A DNA stretch of 64,000 nucleotides from an uncultured Collinsella sp. (GTDB lineage: Bacteria; Actinomycetota; Coriobacteriia; Coriobacteriales; Coriobacteriaceae). Each line of letters opens with the position of its first letter. Positions within the stretch are counted from its first letter, which is position 1. Positions 42,140 to 50,786 of this stretch are shown here, piece by piece. The position numbers were made by a program, and so were the translations under genes. The stretch is taken from positions 1 through 64,000 of the forward strand of contig CANNOC010000008.1 of assembly GCA_947507155.1 (NCBI GenBank), read 5' to 3'. The notes under the pieces were generated by a model. It was given only the letters and a program-made list of their open reading frames with translations, was not told the DNA's origin and searched no databases.

Positions 42140-43120
42140 ATGCACAAGAATAAGCACATGCAGGTAGGCGCCAGCGAGTCCGCGGGCGCAACCCCGGGGA
42201 CCGCACCCGCCGCTGCCGCCGAGCGCGCTGTGGGTTCGGACTCTGACACCCGCCGCCACGCCCACCGCGCGCGTGCCTACATCGCGCTCGTCATGGTGGC
42301 ACTCGCCGCCACGCTGGGCGCCGCGACCTACGCTTGGTTCACGAACAACATGAAGGTCAACACCAACTCGGTGAGCGTGCACAGCGACACGTCCAAGCTG
42401 GTGCTGGAGCTGGGCGATGCCGACCGCGGCAGCTGGTCGCAGCAGGGCGACGTTTCCCTAGCTTCTATCGCGACCGGCGCCGTGACGCTCTACCCGGTCT
42501 CGACCTTCGATCTCAACGGCTTTGCTGCCTGTGCGCAAAACAACTCTGCCGGCGATGCCACAGTGTTTGAGCAGGCAAAAGACAACGGCTCCGCCTTCTA
42601 CCACGGTTGGATCGACCTGCGCTCCACCATTACCGGAACGGGCGCCAGCAAAGTAAGGGGCAAGGTCAACCTGTATCTGGCCGAATCGCTGGTCCCGCAG
42701 GGTGCCGATGCCGAGCTGCTGCGCGCAGCCCGCGTGGGCATCAAGATTTCGAGCGGCAACCAGGTGCTTGCCACCAACATTTTTGAGCTCGACAGCTCTG
42801 ATAGCGGCCATCGCGACGAGCATCCCGCGACCGCGCCTTCGGGCCTGGCGGGCTACACCGAGGGCATGCTTCTGGGTTGGCAAAACGGCCAGCTTGCTTG
42901 CGGTGCCAACGTAACGCAGGACCCAGCCGCCTTTACGCTGGACACGAGCGAGACGGCCGCGCGTCCGCAAAACGCGCTTGCCACGCTTGGGCTTGGCCAG
43001 ACCTATCGTTTGGATATCTATTACTACATCGAGGGCACCGATCCCGATAGCGCCGACTATCTCTATCAGGATCCGGGCACCTTGCACCTGGCGCTCTTTG
43101 CGACCTTGGACGGTGAGTAG
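42140..43120 (+). CDS. exported surface protein, SipW-type signal peptide (5)
   Basis: The 326-residue protein has a longer charged N-terminal region (to about residue 45) before the helix and LGAATYAWFTNNM. The C-terminal YYIEGTDPDSADYLYQDP keeps the acidic loop but lacks the two Cys of its neighbours. It starts 14 bases after the previous gene. It may be a variant subunit. Confidence 0.8.
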   Translation: MHKNKHMQVGASESAGATPGTAPAAAAERAVGSDSDTRRHAHRARAYIALVMVALAATLGAATYAWFTNNMKVNTNSVSVHSDTSKLVLELGDADRGSWSQQGDVSLASIATGAVTLYPVSTFDLNGFAACAQNNSAGDATVFEQAKDNGSAFYHGWIDLRSTITGTGASKVRGKVNLYLAESLVPQGADAELLRAARVGIKISSGNQVLATNIFELDSSDSGHRDEHPATAPSGLAGYTEGMLLGWQNGQLACGANVTQDPAAFTLDTSETAARPQNALATLGLGQTYRLDIYYYIEGTDPDSADYLYQDPGTLHLALFATLDGE

Positions 43121-43122
43121 CA

Positions 43123-43950
43123 ATGGCACGCGTTGAATCAGACGACCGCCGCTCGGCTACCGGCGACCGCCGTCCAGTCGCCGCCACCGGCAAGCCCAAC
43201 GCCGCCGCGCCCACCGACACCGATCTGCGCCGCAAGCTCACCACAACCGTGGTGTTGGTGCTGTTTGCGCTGGTGGCGATAGCCATGGCAACGTTCGCCT
43301 GGTTCTCCATCGCCGATAGCGCCAAAACCCGCATGCTCATGATCGACGCCAACGCCGATGGCTCGCTGCGCTTTGACCTGGACGAACACGCCACATTCGA
43401 CGAATACGTGCACAGCCTGGGCTTCGATCAGATCTCGGCGCGCATCGCTAGCGAAAAGGGCGTGGACATCGATGCGTCCAAGCTCAAGCCCGTCACCACG
43501 AGCGACTACCAGACCTTCACCTTCGAAGACGGCTCCACTGCCGATCCCGCCACCGGCGCCTACCTGGAGTTCACGCTGCATTTTATGGGCAGCACGGACC
43601 TGCGCGTGCGCCTGACCGGGCAGGATGGCGACGGCGGCGTGTCCGGCACGCGGTTTAGCTCCGACACGCAGGGCATGGCCAGCGCCATGCGCATGAGCTT
43701 TACCGCCGACGGTCATACCTGGGTCTACAACCCCAACGGGGGTGGGGGCTCATCCGGCGCGGCCACCGTCTTTGGGCTCGGCTCGGGCGAGGCGACCGCG
43801 GCCAGCGATATGTTCGACCTGATAAAAGATACGGACAAGCCGGTAACCGTTCGCATATGGCTCGAGGGAACGGACCCAAATTGCACTAATATGCTAAAGG
43901 GAGCTAACTATTCGGTTTCGATGCGCTTTGAGGGCATCGAGGAACAGTGA
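43123..43950 (+). CDS. exported surface protein, SipW-type signal peptide (6)
   Basis: The 275-residue protein has RRKLTTTVVLVLFALVAIAM followed by ATFAWFSIAD, a Gly/Ser-rich linker near residue 205 (PNGGGGSSGAA) and C-terminal VTVRIWLEGTDPNCTNMLKG. It starts two bases after the previous stop codon and precedes the signal peptidase gene by 59 bases. The four genes 40393-43950 appear co-transcribed. Confidence 0.8.
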   Translation: MARVESDDRRSATGDRRPVAATGKPNAAAPTDTDLRRKLTTTVVLVLFALVAIAMATFAWFSIADSAKTRMLMIDANADGSLRFDLDEHATFDEYVHSLGFDQISARIASEKGVDIDASKLKPVTTSDYQTFTFEDGSTADPATGAYLEFTLHFMGSTDLRVRLTGQDGDGGVSGTRFSSDTQGMASAMRMSFTADGHTWVYNPNGGGGSSGAATVFGLGSGEATAASDMFDLIKDTDKPVTVRIWLEGTDPNCTNMLKGANYSVSMRFEGIEEQ

Positions 43951-44009
43951 TACGCACGGCGGCCACCGGGCCGCGAACGACCTAGACAGACACGGTAGTA
44001 AGGGACATC

Positions 44010-44759
44010 ATGCAATCTGTTAAAAAAGTCGCATCCATCGCGCTGAGCGTCGTCATGTGGATCATCATCCTGGTGGCGGCCCTGTATGCGTTTACCACGC
44101 TCGCCACGCACGAGGACGGCAGCGTCTCTGACATCGCCGGCTTCACCCCGCTCGCCGTGCAGTCCGACTCCATGGCGCCCACGTTTAACAAGGGCGACCT
44201 CATCATCATCAAAAAGTGCGACACCTCCAAGCTCGAGGTGGGCGACATCGTGACGTTCCATACCATCATCGACAACGAGTACGCGCTCAACACGCACCGC
44301 ATCGCCGCCATCGACGAGGTCAACGGCATGCGCAGCTTTACCACCAAGGGCGACAACAACGACGTGGCCGATACGCACATCATCAGCGACGGCGACATCG
44401 TGGGCAAGTACCTGTTCGCGCTGCCGCAGATGGGCAAGGTCATGGACTTACTGTCCAGCTCCATGGGCTTCCTCATTGTGATCGTGCTGCCCATGCTGCT
44501 GTTCTTTATCTACCAGGTGTATCACCTCATCGTGGTGGGCATGAACCTCAAGCGCGCTATGGCCGAGGAAGACCGCCTGGCCGCCGCGGCTGCCATCGTG
44601 GATGCCGAGGGCAAGGGCGACACCGCAACTGTCACGGCCGATAACGCCGCCGAGCAGCTCGCCCAGGCCGAGGCCAAGCTCGAGGAAGCCCGTCGTCTGA
44701 AGGCCGAGGCCGAGGCGGCGATGAACGCAAACAAGCAGGAGGACAGCGACAGTGAGTGA
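44010..44759 (+). CDS. signal peptidase I, SipW/Sec11 (S26B) type (1)
   Basis: The 249-residue protein has an N-terminal membrane helix, then catalytic S54 in QSDSMAPTF and H96 in LNTHRI, the Ser/His pair of the S26B group (the bacterial LepB group uses Lys). TKGDNNDVAD holds the conserved Asp region. There is a second membrane helix near residues 150-175, and a long Ala/Glu-rich cytoplasmic tail that is unusual for the family. It most likely cleaves the ATYAWF-type signal peptides upstream. Confidence 0.88.
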   Translation: MQSVKKVASIALSVVMWIIILVAALYAFTTLATHEDGSVSDIAGFTPLAVQSDSMAPTFNKGDLIIIKKCDTSKLEVGDIVTFHTIIDNEYALNTHRIAAIDEVNGMRSFTTKGDNNDVADTHIISDGDIVGKYLFALPQMGKVMDLLSSSMGFLIVIVLPMLLFFIYQVYHLIVVGMNLKRAMAEEDRLAAAAAIVDAEGKGDTATVTADNAAEQLAQAEAKLEEARRLKAEAEAAMNANKQEDSDSE

Positions 44760-46449
44760 GTTTCTGGGATTTGCCTGGGAGCTGCTGGCAAAGGTCGTCT
44801 ACAACGTCGTTGCCGTCGTGAGCTCCCTCCTTAATCTGCTGGTGTTTGGCTGGGTTGAGTACTTCAGCATCTTTATGACCTACTTCACCACGTTTGACCT
44901 GGTGGGCAAGATCGGCGCGGTCATTCTGTTTGCCATGCTCATCGCGGTCCCCGTGCTGATCGTGGCCATTCTGGTTCACCGCTACCGCATCAACCGCCGC
45001 CTGCATCGCGACGACACGTCCAACAAGGCACTCTATCGCGAGATCGGCCGCCTGAACAAGCAGGTGCTCGACCTCATGGACGAGAAGAACAAGCTGCTGG
45101 CGCTCAAGGTCAATGCCATGGGCGGCACCAAGCAGATTCCGTACGTGGGCGCCTCTGCCCTGGCCGACGATCACCTGCCCACGGTGGGCAACGTGGTGGG
45201 CGCCGCTGTGGGCGCCGGTGCGCCTGCGGGCGAGGGCGCCACGGCTGCCGTGGTGTCGGGCAACGCGTCGCTCGCGCTCGATGGCGATGGCGTCAAGGAT
45301 GCCGCGGCCGCCATGGCCAAGGCCACCGTCGAGGCCAAGACCCTTGCCGAGGAAAAAGAGATCGCCCAGGCCAACCGCTTCCCCAAGCTGTCCCTTGTGG
45401 ACCTTAAGTACCGCGACTGGGAGCCCCCGGTCTACGACGATGCCATCTCGCTGGAGGACTTTGTCGACAGCTTCCGCGCGTTCGCCTGCAGCCAGATGAA
45501 GCTCTACTACACGCCCGAGGTCATCCGCCGCTTTGTGGCCGGCATGGCCGCCTCCAAGCTGCTGATTCTGGAGGGCATTTCGGGTACCGGTAAGACGTCG
45601 CTGCCCTATAGCTTTAGCCGCTATCTGGACAACCCCGCAACCATCGTGTCGGTGCAGCCGAGTTTTCGCGATCGCACCGAGGTGCTGGGCTACTTCAACG
45701 AGTTTTCCAAGCGCTTTAACGAGACAGAGTTCCTCCGTGCCGTGTACGAGGCGGGGCTGCGCCAGGACCCGTCCATGATCGTGCTCGACGAGATGAACCT
45801 CGCCCGCGTGGAGTACTACTTTGCCGAGATCCTGTCGGTGCTCGAGATGCCCAGCCACGACGAGTGGGTGCTCGACCTGGTGCCTACCCAGTGGGCCGCC
45901 GACCCCAAGGGTCTGCACGACGGAAAGCTCACCATTCCCGACAGCCTGTGGTTTATCGGCACGGCCAACAACGACGACTCTACCTTTACCATCACGGACA
46001 AGGTGTACGACCGCGCGATTCCCATCGAGCTCAACGAGCGCGCCGACGCGTTTGAGTGCGAGCCGCACGAGCGCGTGCACGTGACGGCCGACCACCTGCA
46101 GTATCTGTTCCAGAAGGCCAAGGTCGAGTACGTGATCGATGACGATCTGCTCGAGAAGATGCACAAGCTGGACCAGTACCTGCAGACCCGCTTTAAGCTG
46201 GCCTTTGGCAACCGTATCATCAAGCAGATGTACGACTTTATCCCCGTGTACGTGGCGTGCGGCGGCACCGAGTTGGGCGGCATGGACTACATCATCGCCC
46301 GCAAGGTGCTCAAGAAGTTTGAGTCCATGAACGTGAGCTTTGTGCGCGACGAGATGAAGGGCCTGATCGAGTACATCGAGAAGACCTTTGGCGAGGGCGG
46401 CCTGCCCGATTCCGTCATGTATCTGCAGCGGATCCAGAACTTCTACTAA
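44752..46449 (+). CDS. membrane-anchored McrB-like AAA+ ATPase
   Basis: The 565-residue protein has two N-terminal membrane segments (about 12-42 and 50-76), a coiled/linker region to about 210, then a McrB-type AAA+ core: Walker A EGISGTGKT (274-282), Walker B MIVLDEMN (D346, E347), sensor FIGTANNDD and a helical lid with NRIIKQMYDF. McrB-like ATPases are usually soluble, so the membrane anchor is odd. The GTG start overlaps the peptidase stop by 8 bases. It likely powers assembly or export of the surface proteins with the next gene product, not DNA restriction. Confidence 0.8.
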   Translation: MSEFLGFAWELLAKVVYNVVAVVSSLLNLLVFGWVEYFSIFMTYFTTFDLVGKIGAVILFAMLIAVPVLIVAILVHRYRINRRLHRDDTSNKALYREIGRLNKQVLDLMDEKNKLLALKVNAMGGTKQIPYVGASALADDHLPTVGNVVGAAVGAGAPAGEGATAAVVSGNASLALDGDGVKDAAAAMAKATVEAKTLAEEKEIAQANRFPKLSLVDLKYRDWEPPVYDDAISLEDFVDSFRAFACSQMKLYYTPEVIRRFVAGMAASKLLILEGISGTGKTSLPYSFSRYLDNPATIVSVQPSFRDRTEVLGYFNEFSKRFNETEFLRAVYEAGLRQDPSMIVLDEMNLARVEYYFAEILSVLEMPSHDEWVLDLVPTQWAADPKGLHDGKLTIPDSLWFIGTANNDDSTFTITDKVYDRAIPIELNERADAFECEPHERVHVTADHLQYLFQKAKVEYVIDDDLLEKMHKLDQYLQTRFKLAFGNRIIKQMYDFIPVYVACGGTELGGMDYIIARKVLKKFESMNVSFVRDEMKGLIEYIEKTFGEGGLPDSVMYLQRIQNFY

Positions 46450-46453
46450 TGCC

Positions 46454-46521
46454 GTAAGCGCGGGGCGTGGGACAAGACAATCAGTAGCGTTTGCCCAGTG
46501 TGGTGTCGTCACGCCCCTTAC
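46454..46521 (+). repeat. intercistronic hairpin in the surface-protein operon
   Basis: GTAAG and GGGGCGTG (46454-46469) pair with CACGCCCC and TTAC (46510-46521) around a loop of about 40 bases. It sits in the 99-bp gap between the ATPase and the coiled-coil gene. Confidence 0.6.
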
Positions 46522-46548
46522 CGATCGATCCAACCTATGGAGTAACCC

Positions 46549-48795
46549 ATGTCCGAGACCATTCAGGACCTCTATACCAGCTTCTCCGAGCAAATGGAGC
46601 CTATCCAGGAGGACAGCCGCTACTTCCGTTATCTGTTTGAGATGGCGCAGGCCTCGGGCACCACGATCGAGCAACAGCGCGAGGAGCTCGTCAAAGTGGT
46701 GGACGAGGAGTGGATCAGCATGATCGAGGACTCGCTCGACGCCATTAACACCATCATCGAAAATCCGCGCCGCTTTATCACCACCGAGGAAGAGGTGGTG
46801 CCGGTCTCGCTCGCCAAAAAGATCAGTGCCGACAGCGTCCGTCACCTGAGCCAGAACACGCAGTTTTTGGCTCCGAGCGACGATGGCGGCGTCCATCCCA
46901 CGCGCATCCTCAACGTCAGTACCGTCGAGACGTACGACCTGTACGAGAACCGCTTTATCTACCACCTGATTCAGCGCCTGCTGACGTTTGTAGACAAGCG
47001 TACCGACGTGATCTTTTGGTCGACGGGCAACGAGATCCGCAACCGCTTTAAGATGCACAGCAAGATCGACGACGCGTACGAGGAGATTGAGTACAACGTC
47101 GAGATGACGGTCAAGAACCGCCAGAGCTTTGCCGAGAACGATGCCGACAATATGGACGTCTTTATGCGCATCGACCGCGTGCGCCGTCTGGTCATGGCGC
47201 TGCGTGGCGCGTCGTTCTGCCAGATCATGAACGGGTGCAGCGCGGTCCGCAGCCCCATTCAGCGCACCAACCTCATCATGAAGGACCCCAACTACCGCAA
47301 GTGCTACCAGCTGTGGCAGTTTATGGAGCGCTACGACAAGGTGGGCTACAACATCGACGTGCAGCAGCAGGCGCTGGCGTTCGATGACGAGTACATGGTG
47401 CAGATGTACACCAACCTCATCAACAACTACACCGTCTTTAAGAGCCTGACCGACGACGAGCGCAACCTGCAGGAGCTCGAGAGCGTGCATCCCGAGCCGG
47501 TGGCGCCCAAGTTTATTAAGGAGATTAAGGAGGTGCAGGTCGATAGCCCCGACCTGCCCGATGTCGAGGTCCGTCGCGTGTTTGTGGAGGAGGTCACGCA
47601 GGCCCAGCTCGATGCCGAGCAGGCGCTGGCCGAGGCCCGCGAGCAGATCGAGGAGCTGCAGGGACAGCTGAAGTCCTGGAAGGTGCAGGCGCACGCGCTG
47701 ACCGATGAGCGCGACGACCTGGCCGACGAGCTGGACGAGGCTAAGACGCGTGAGCTGGCATTGACACAGCGCGCACAGATTGCCGAGGCCGATGTCGAGG
47801 AACTGCGCGCCTCGCTGGAGGATGTCGAGGCCGGCAAGAAGGCTGCCGAGGATGCTGTGGCAGAGGCACGCTCGACCGCGGCGGCGCAGCTTGAGCAGAT
47901 GCGCGCCGAGGTCGATGCCGAGGTCACGGCCGCTCGCGCCGATGCCGATGCCAAGATTGCAGCTGCCGAGCAGACGGCCGCCGAGCAGGTCGCGCAGGTC
48001 AAGAGCGAATCCGCCGCGGCCCTGGCCACCAAGACGACGGCCGATGCCGCCGAGCTGCAAGCCACCAAGGACGCCGCCGCGGCTGAGCTTGCCGGCGTGC
48101 GCGAGGCATCTGCCAAGGAGGTGGCCGAGCTGCATGCCAAGCTGGACGCCGCCCAGCTGCAGATCGAGGAAGTGCAGCTGACGGCCGAGCGCGATGCCCG
48201 TGCCGCGGCCGAGGCGGCCGACGCCGCTGCTGCTGTGGCGGAGCAGAAGCTCGCCGATACCGTTGCCGCGGCCGAGGAGAAGGTTTCCGCTGCTCAGCAG
48301 GCAGCCGATGCCGCGATCGATGCCGCCCGTGCGGCCGCCGACTCTGCTGTGGAGCAGGCTACGGTGGACGCCAGCGAGAAGGTCGCCGCAGCCGCTGCCG
48401 AGCGCGATGCTGCCACGCGTGCCGCCGAGGAGGCCCGTGCCGACGCCGACGCGCGCATCGCCGCAGCCGAGCTTAAAGCAGAGGAGCGCATCGAGCAGGA
48501 ACTCGCCGCCGCCAAGGCTGCGCACGAGCGCGAGCTCGAGACCGCCCGAGCCGAGATGCAGCAGCGCTTGGACTCGTTGGCGCACGAGCTGGAACAGGCC
48601 GAACGCAATCGCGAGCGTGCCGAGCGCCGCGCCGAGGGCAACAGCCTGTCGCGCTATCTGCTGGCTCGTCTGCGCGGCGAGGCTGGCGAGGGCGTGGCCG
48701 CCGCGCCTGACGAGGATGGCGCTTCTGCGGCGGATGCCACCGAGGCCGAGGTCGCTGCCGACCCCGAGACTTCCGCAAAGGACGTCGACAAGTGA
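46549..48795 (+). CDS. DUF2357-like N-terminus fused to a long coiled coil
   Basis: The 748-residue protein's first 320 residues resemble the DUF2357 partner of McrB-like ATPases (VSTVETYDLYENRFIYHLI, then NYRKCYQLWQF). In McrBC-like partners a PD-(D/E)XK nuclease follows; I see no such motif here. From about residue 340 to 700 there is an almost continuous Ala/Glu/Lys-rich coiled coil, then a short acidic end. No membrane segment. It is probably a structural or effector partner of the ATPase. The domain assignment is from pattern reading and needs a profile search. Confidence 0.6.
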   Translation: MSETIQDLYTSFSEQMEPIQEDSRYFRYLFEMAQASGTTIEQQREELVKVVDEEWISMIEDSLDAINTIIENPRRFITTEEEVVPVSLAKKISADSVRHLSQNTQFLAPSDDGGVHPTRILNVSTVETYDLYENRFIYHLIQRLLTFVDKRTDVIFWSTGNEIRNRFKMHSKIDDAYEEIEYNVEMTVKNRQSFAENDADNMDVFMRIDRVRRLVMALRGASFCQIMNGCSAVRSPIQRTNLIMKDPNYRKCYQLWQFMERYDKVGYNIDVQQQALAFDDEYMVQMYTNLINNYTVFKSLTDDERNLQELESVHPEPVAPKFIKEIKEVQVDSPDLPDVEVRRVFVEEVTQAQLDAEQALAEAREQIEELQGQLKSWKVQAHALTDERDDLADELDEAKTRELALTQRAQIAEADVEELRASLEDVEAGKKAAEDAVAEARSTAAAQLEQMRAEVDAEVTAARADADAKIAAAEQTAAEQVAQVKSESAAALATKTTADAAELQATKDAAAAELAGVREASAKEVAELHAKLDAAQLQIEEVQLTAERDARAAAEAADAAAAVAEQKLADTVAAAEEKVSAAQQAADAAIDAARAAADSAVEQATVDASEKVAAAAAERDAATRAAEEARADADARIAAAELKAEERIEQELAAAKAAHERELETARAEMQQRLDSLAHELEQAERNRERAERRAEGNSLSRYLLARLRGEAGEGVAAAPDEDGASAADATEAEVAADPETSAKDVDK

Positions 48796-49499
48796 TGAAG
48801 CACGTGCTCCGCGTGATCAACGTGCTGGCGACCGTGGTGATCCTGGTCGCCTTTGTGGTGCTGCTGCGCACGGTGTTCACGCCCGCCGGCGAGATTCCCA
48901 CCATCATGGGCTATGGCTTTATGCGCACGCTGACCGGCTCGATGGAGCCTGCGATTCCCGTGCACTCGTTTATCGTCGTCGATACCGGCAACAGCATGGT
49001 CTACCAGGTGGGCGATATCATCACCTTCCATTCGTCCGATGACGCGCTGGAGGGTTCGCTCAACACGCATCGCATCGTTACCGTGGAGGCCGCGGCCGAC
49101 GGCACGCCGGTCTACCGCACCAAGGGCGACGCCAATCCGGTTGAGGACGCCGCGCCCGTGCCCGCCGCCGACGTGGTGGGTCGCGTGGTCTTTGTCTCGG
49201 CGGGGCTGGGCGTGGTGGTCTCGTTGCTCACCAACCCGCTGCTGTTCTTCCCGCTTATCGTGGTGCCGCTGATCGTGCTGCTGGTGCTCGAGATTCGCCA
49301 TATGGTCAAGACCACACAAGAGGTGTCACGCGCCGAGGACGAGGCCGCCCTGCGTGCTGCCGTGGAGCAGATTCGCGAAAAGCGTCGCCGCGAGCAGGAA
49401 GACCAGGACAGCGCCAAGGAGCAGAGCGACGGCGAGCATACTGGGGAAAGTGTGGAAACCGATCCCGGCGCCCTAGACGATTCCAACCGCTCGGCATAG
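48795..49499 (+). CDS. signal peptidase I, SipW/Sec11 (S26B) type (2)
   Basis: The 234-residue protein has an N-terminal membrane helix (about 8-28), S49 in LTGSMEPAI, H92 in LNTHRI and TKGDANPVED, the same Ser/His class as the peptidase at 44010. A second helix follows near residues 140-175, then a charged tail. The ATG at 48795 overlaps the preceding stop (TGATG); a GTG at 48792 is also possible. Two SipW-type peptidases in one operon is unusual. Confidence 0.85.
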   Translation: MKHVLRVINVLATVVILVAFVVLLRTVFTPAGEIPTIMGYGFMRTLTGSMEPAIPVHSFIVVDTGNSMVYQVGDIITFHSSDDALEGSLNTHRIVTVEAAADGTPVYRTKGDANPVEDAAPVPAADVVGRVVFVSAGLGVVVSLLTNPLLFFPLIVVPLIVLLVLEIRHMVKTTQEVSRAEDEAALRAAVEQIREKRRREQEDQDSAKEQSDGEHTGESVETDPGALDDSNRSA

Positions 49500-49624
49500 C
49501 TCTTCGGTGCCTTTTGTCCCTGCAATTTGGACGCCCATAGATGTTCCGAATCATCTGCTTTTTCATGCCGATATTCGTGCTACAGTTTGAGCGCTTTGTT
49601 GCCAATTGATTTCGGGGGAGTGGA

Positions 49625-50647
49625 ATGGAGCAGGAGCGCACAGCGCAGCGTGCACGCGAAAAGGCTTCGGTACCGATGACGGCGGCGTCCGATTTTGTCG
49701 TGCCCGAGGGAACTGACGAGCTCAGCCGCAGCACCCGCCGTGCATGGCGCGACCGCCTCAACGATGCGTCGTCGCGCAAGATGATTACGGGCGTTCTGGC
49801 CACGCTGGCGGGCGGTTCGTTTTGGGGTTTTTCGGGCACCAGCGCGAGCTTTCTGTTCGATACCTACCATGTCGATACGCTGTGGCTCATGAGCGTGCGC
49901 CAGATTCTTGCCGGCCTGCTCTTTATGGCCGTGGTGGTCACGCGCGATCGTGCGCGCCTGGTCAAGCTTTGGACGACGCCGGCCGACCGTAGGCAACTGC
50001 TGCTTTTTACCGCTTTTGGCCTGCTGTTCAACCAGTTCTGCTATCTTTCGGCCGTGCGTCTGACCAATGCCGGAACCGCGACGGTGCTCCAGTGCCTGCA
50101 GCTGGTCATCATCATGGGTTACGCCTGCGTGGTCGATCGCCGCATGCCGCGCGCTCGCGAGACGATCGGCATTGGTCTGGCCCTCGGTGGCACCTTTTTA
50201 ATCGCTACCGGCGGCGACCCGACCAGTTTGAGCATATCGCCGCTTGGTCTGGTCGCAGGCCTTATGTGTGCGGTTAGCGCAGCCTGTATGGCGGTGATTC
50301 CCGCCAAGATTCTGCCCGAATACGGCAGCCCCATCGTTACAGGCTCTGCCATGCTCACAGCGGGCGTGGTCTCGTGCGTCTTCGTGCAGCCGTGGGCTCA
50401 TATGCCGGCGCTCGATGCTGCCGGTATCGAGGCGCTCGCGGTGTTTGTGGTCATTGGCTCGTTTTTTGCCTACATGCTGTATATGCAGGGCGTTAAGGAC
50501 ATCGGCTCGGTGCGTGCGAGCCTCATCGGAACCGTGGAGCCGGTCTCGGCGACCATCACCAGCGCCGTTATGCTGGGCACGGTATTTTTGCCGACCGACT
50601 TGATTGGCTTTGTCATGATCATCGTGATGATGTTTCTGACGGTATAG
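49625..50647 (+). CDS. EamA/DMT-family membrane transporter (2)
   Basis: The 340-residue protein has an N-terminal cytoplasmic region of about 55 residues followed by roughly ten membrane helices with two EamA repeats (LATLAGGSFWGFSG and later YMLYMQGVKDIGSVRASLIG). Substrate is unknown. It is preceded by TACAGT at -10-like spacing. It is distinct from the DMT protein at 1641 and is not clearly in an operon. Confidence 0.8.
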   Translation: MEQERTAQRAREKASVPMTAASDFVVPEGTDELSRSTRRAWRDRLNDASSRKMITGVLATLAGGSFWGFSGTSASFLFDTYHVDTLWLMSVRQILAGLLFMAVVVTRDRARLVKLWTTPADRRQLLLFTAFGLLFNQFCYLSAVRLTNAGTATVLQCLQLVIIMGYACVVDRRMPRARETIGIGLALGGTFLIATGGDPTSLSISPLGLVAGLMCAVSAACMAVIPAKILPEYGSPIVTGSAMLTAGVVSCVFVQPWAHMPALDAAGIEALAVFVVIGSFFAYMLYMQGVKDIGSVRASLIGTVEPVSATITSAVMLGTVFLPTDLIGFVMIIVMMFLTV

Positions 50648-50786
50648 CTCACGCCGCTGCCCAGACGGACACGGTGTTGCACCACAATTTCGTGAATTGG
50701 TGCCTGCATCTGGAGTTTAACTGACGATGTCAAATATGTCATAAACTAATAGCGTTATTGACTTTTAGTATTGCGAGGACTCCTCT

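Noticed and set aside
44632..48585. 1317-residue open frame on the minus strand
   Set aside because: It overlaps the ATPase and coiled-coil genes on the other strand. It has the Leu/Gly/His-rich make-up of a shadow frame in GC-rich DNA and no ribosome site.
44752..48795. Type IV (McrBC-like) restriction system
   Set aside because: The ATPase is membrane-anchored, the partner shows no nuclease motif and the genes are embedded between signal peptidases.
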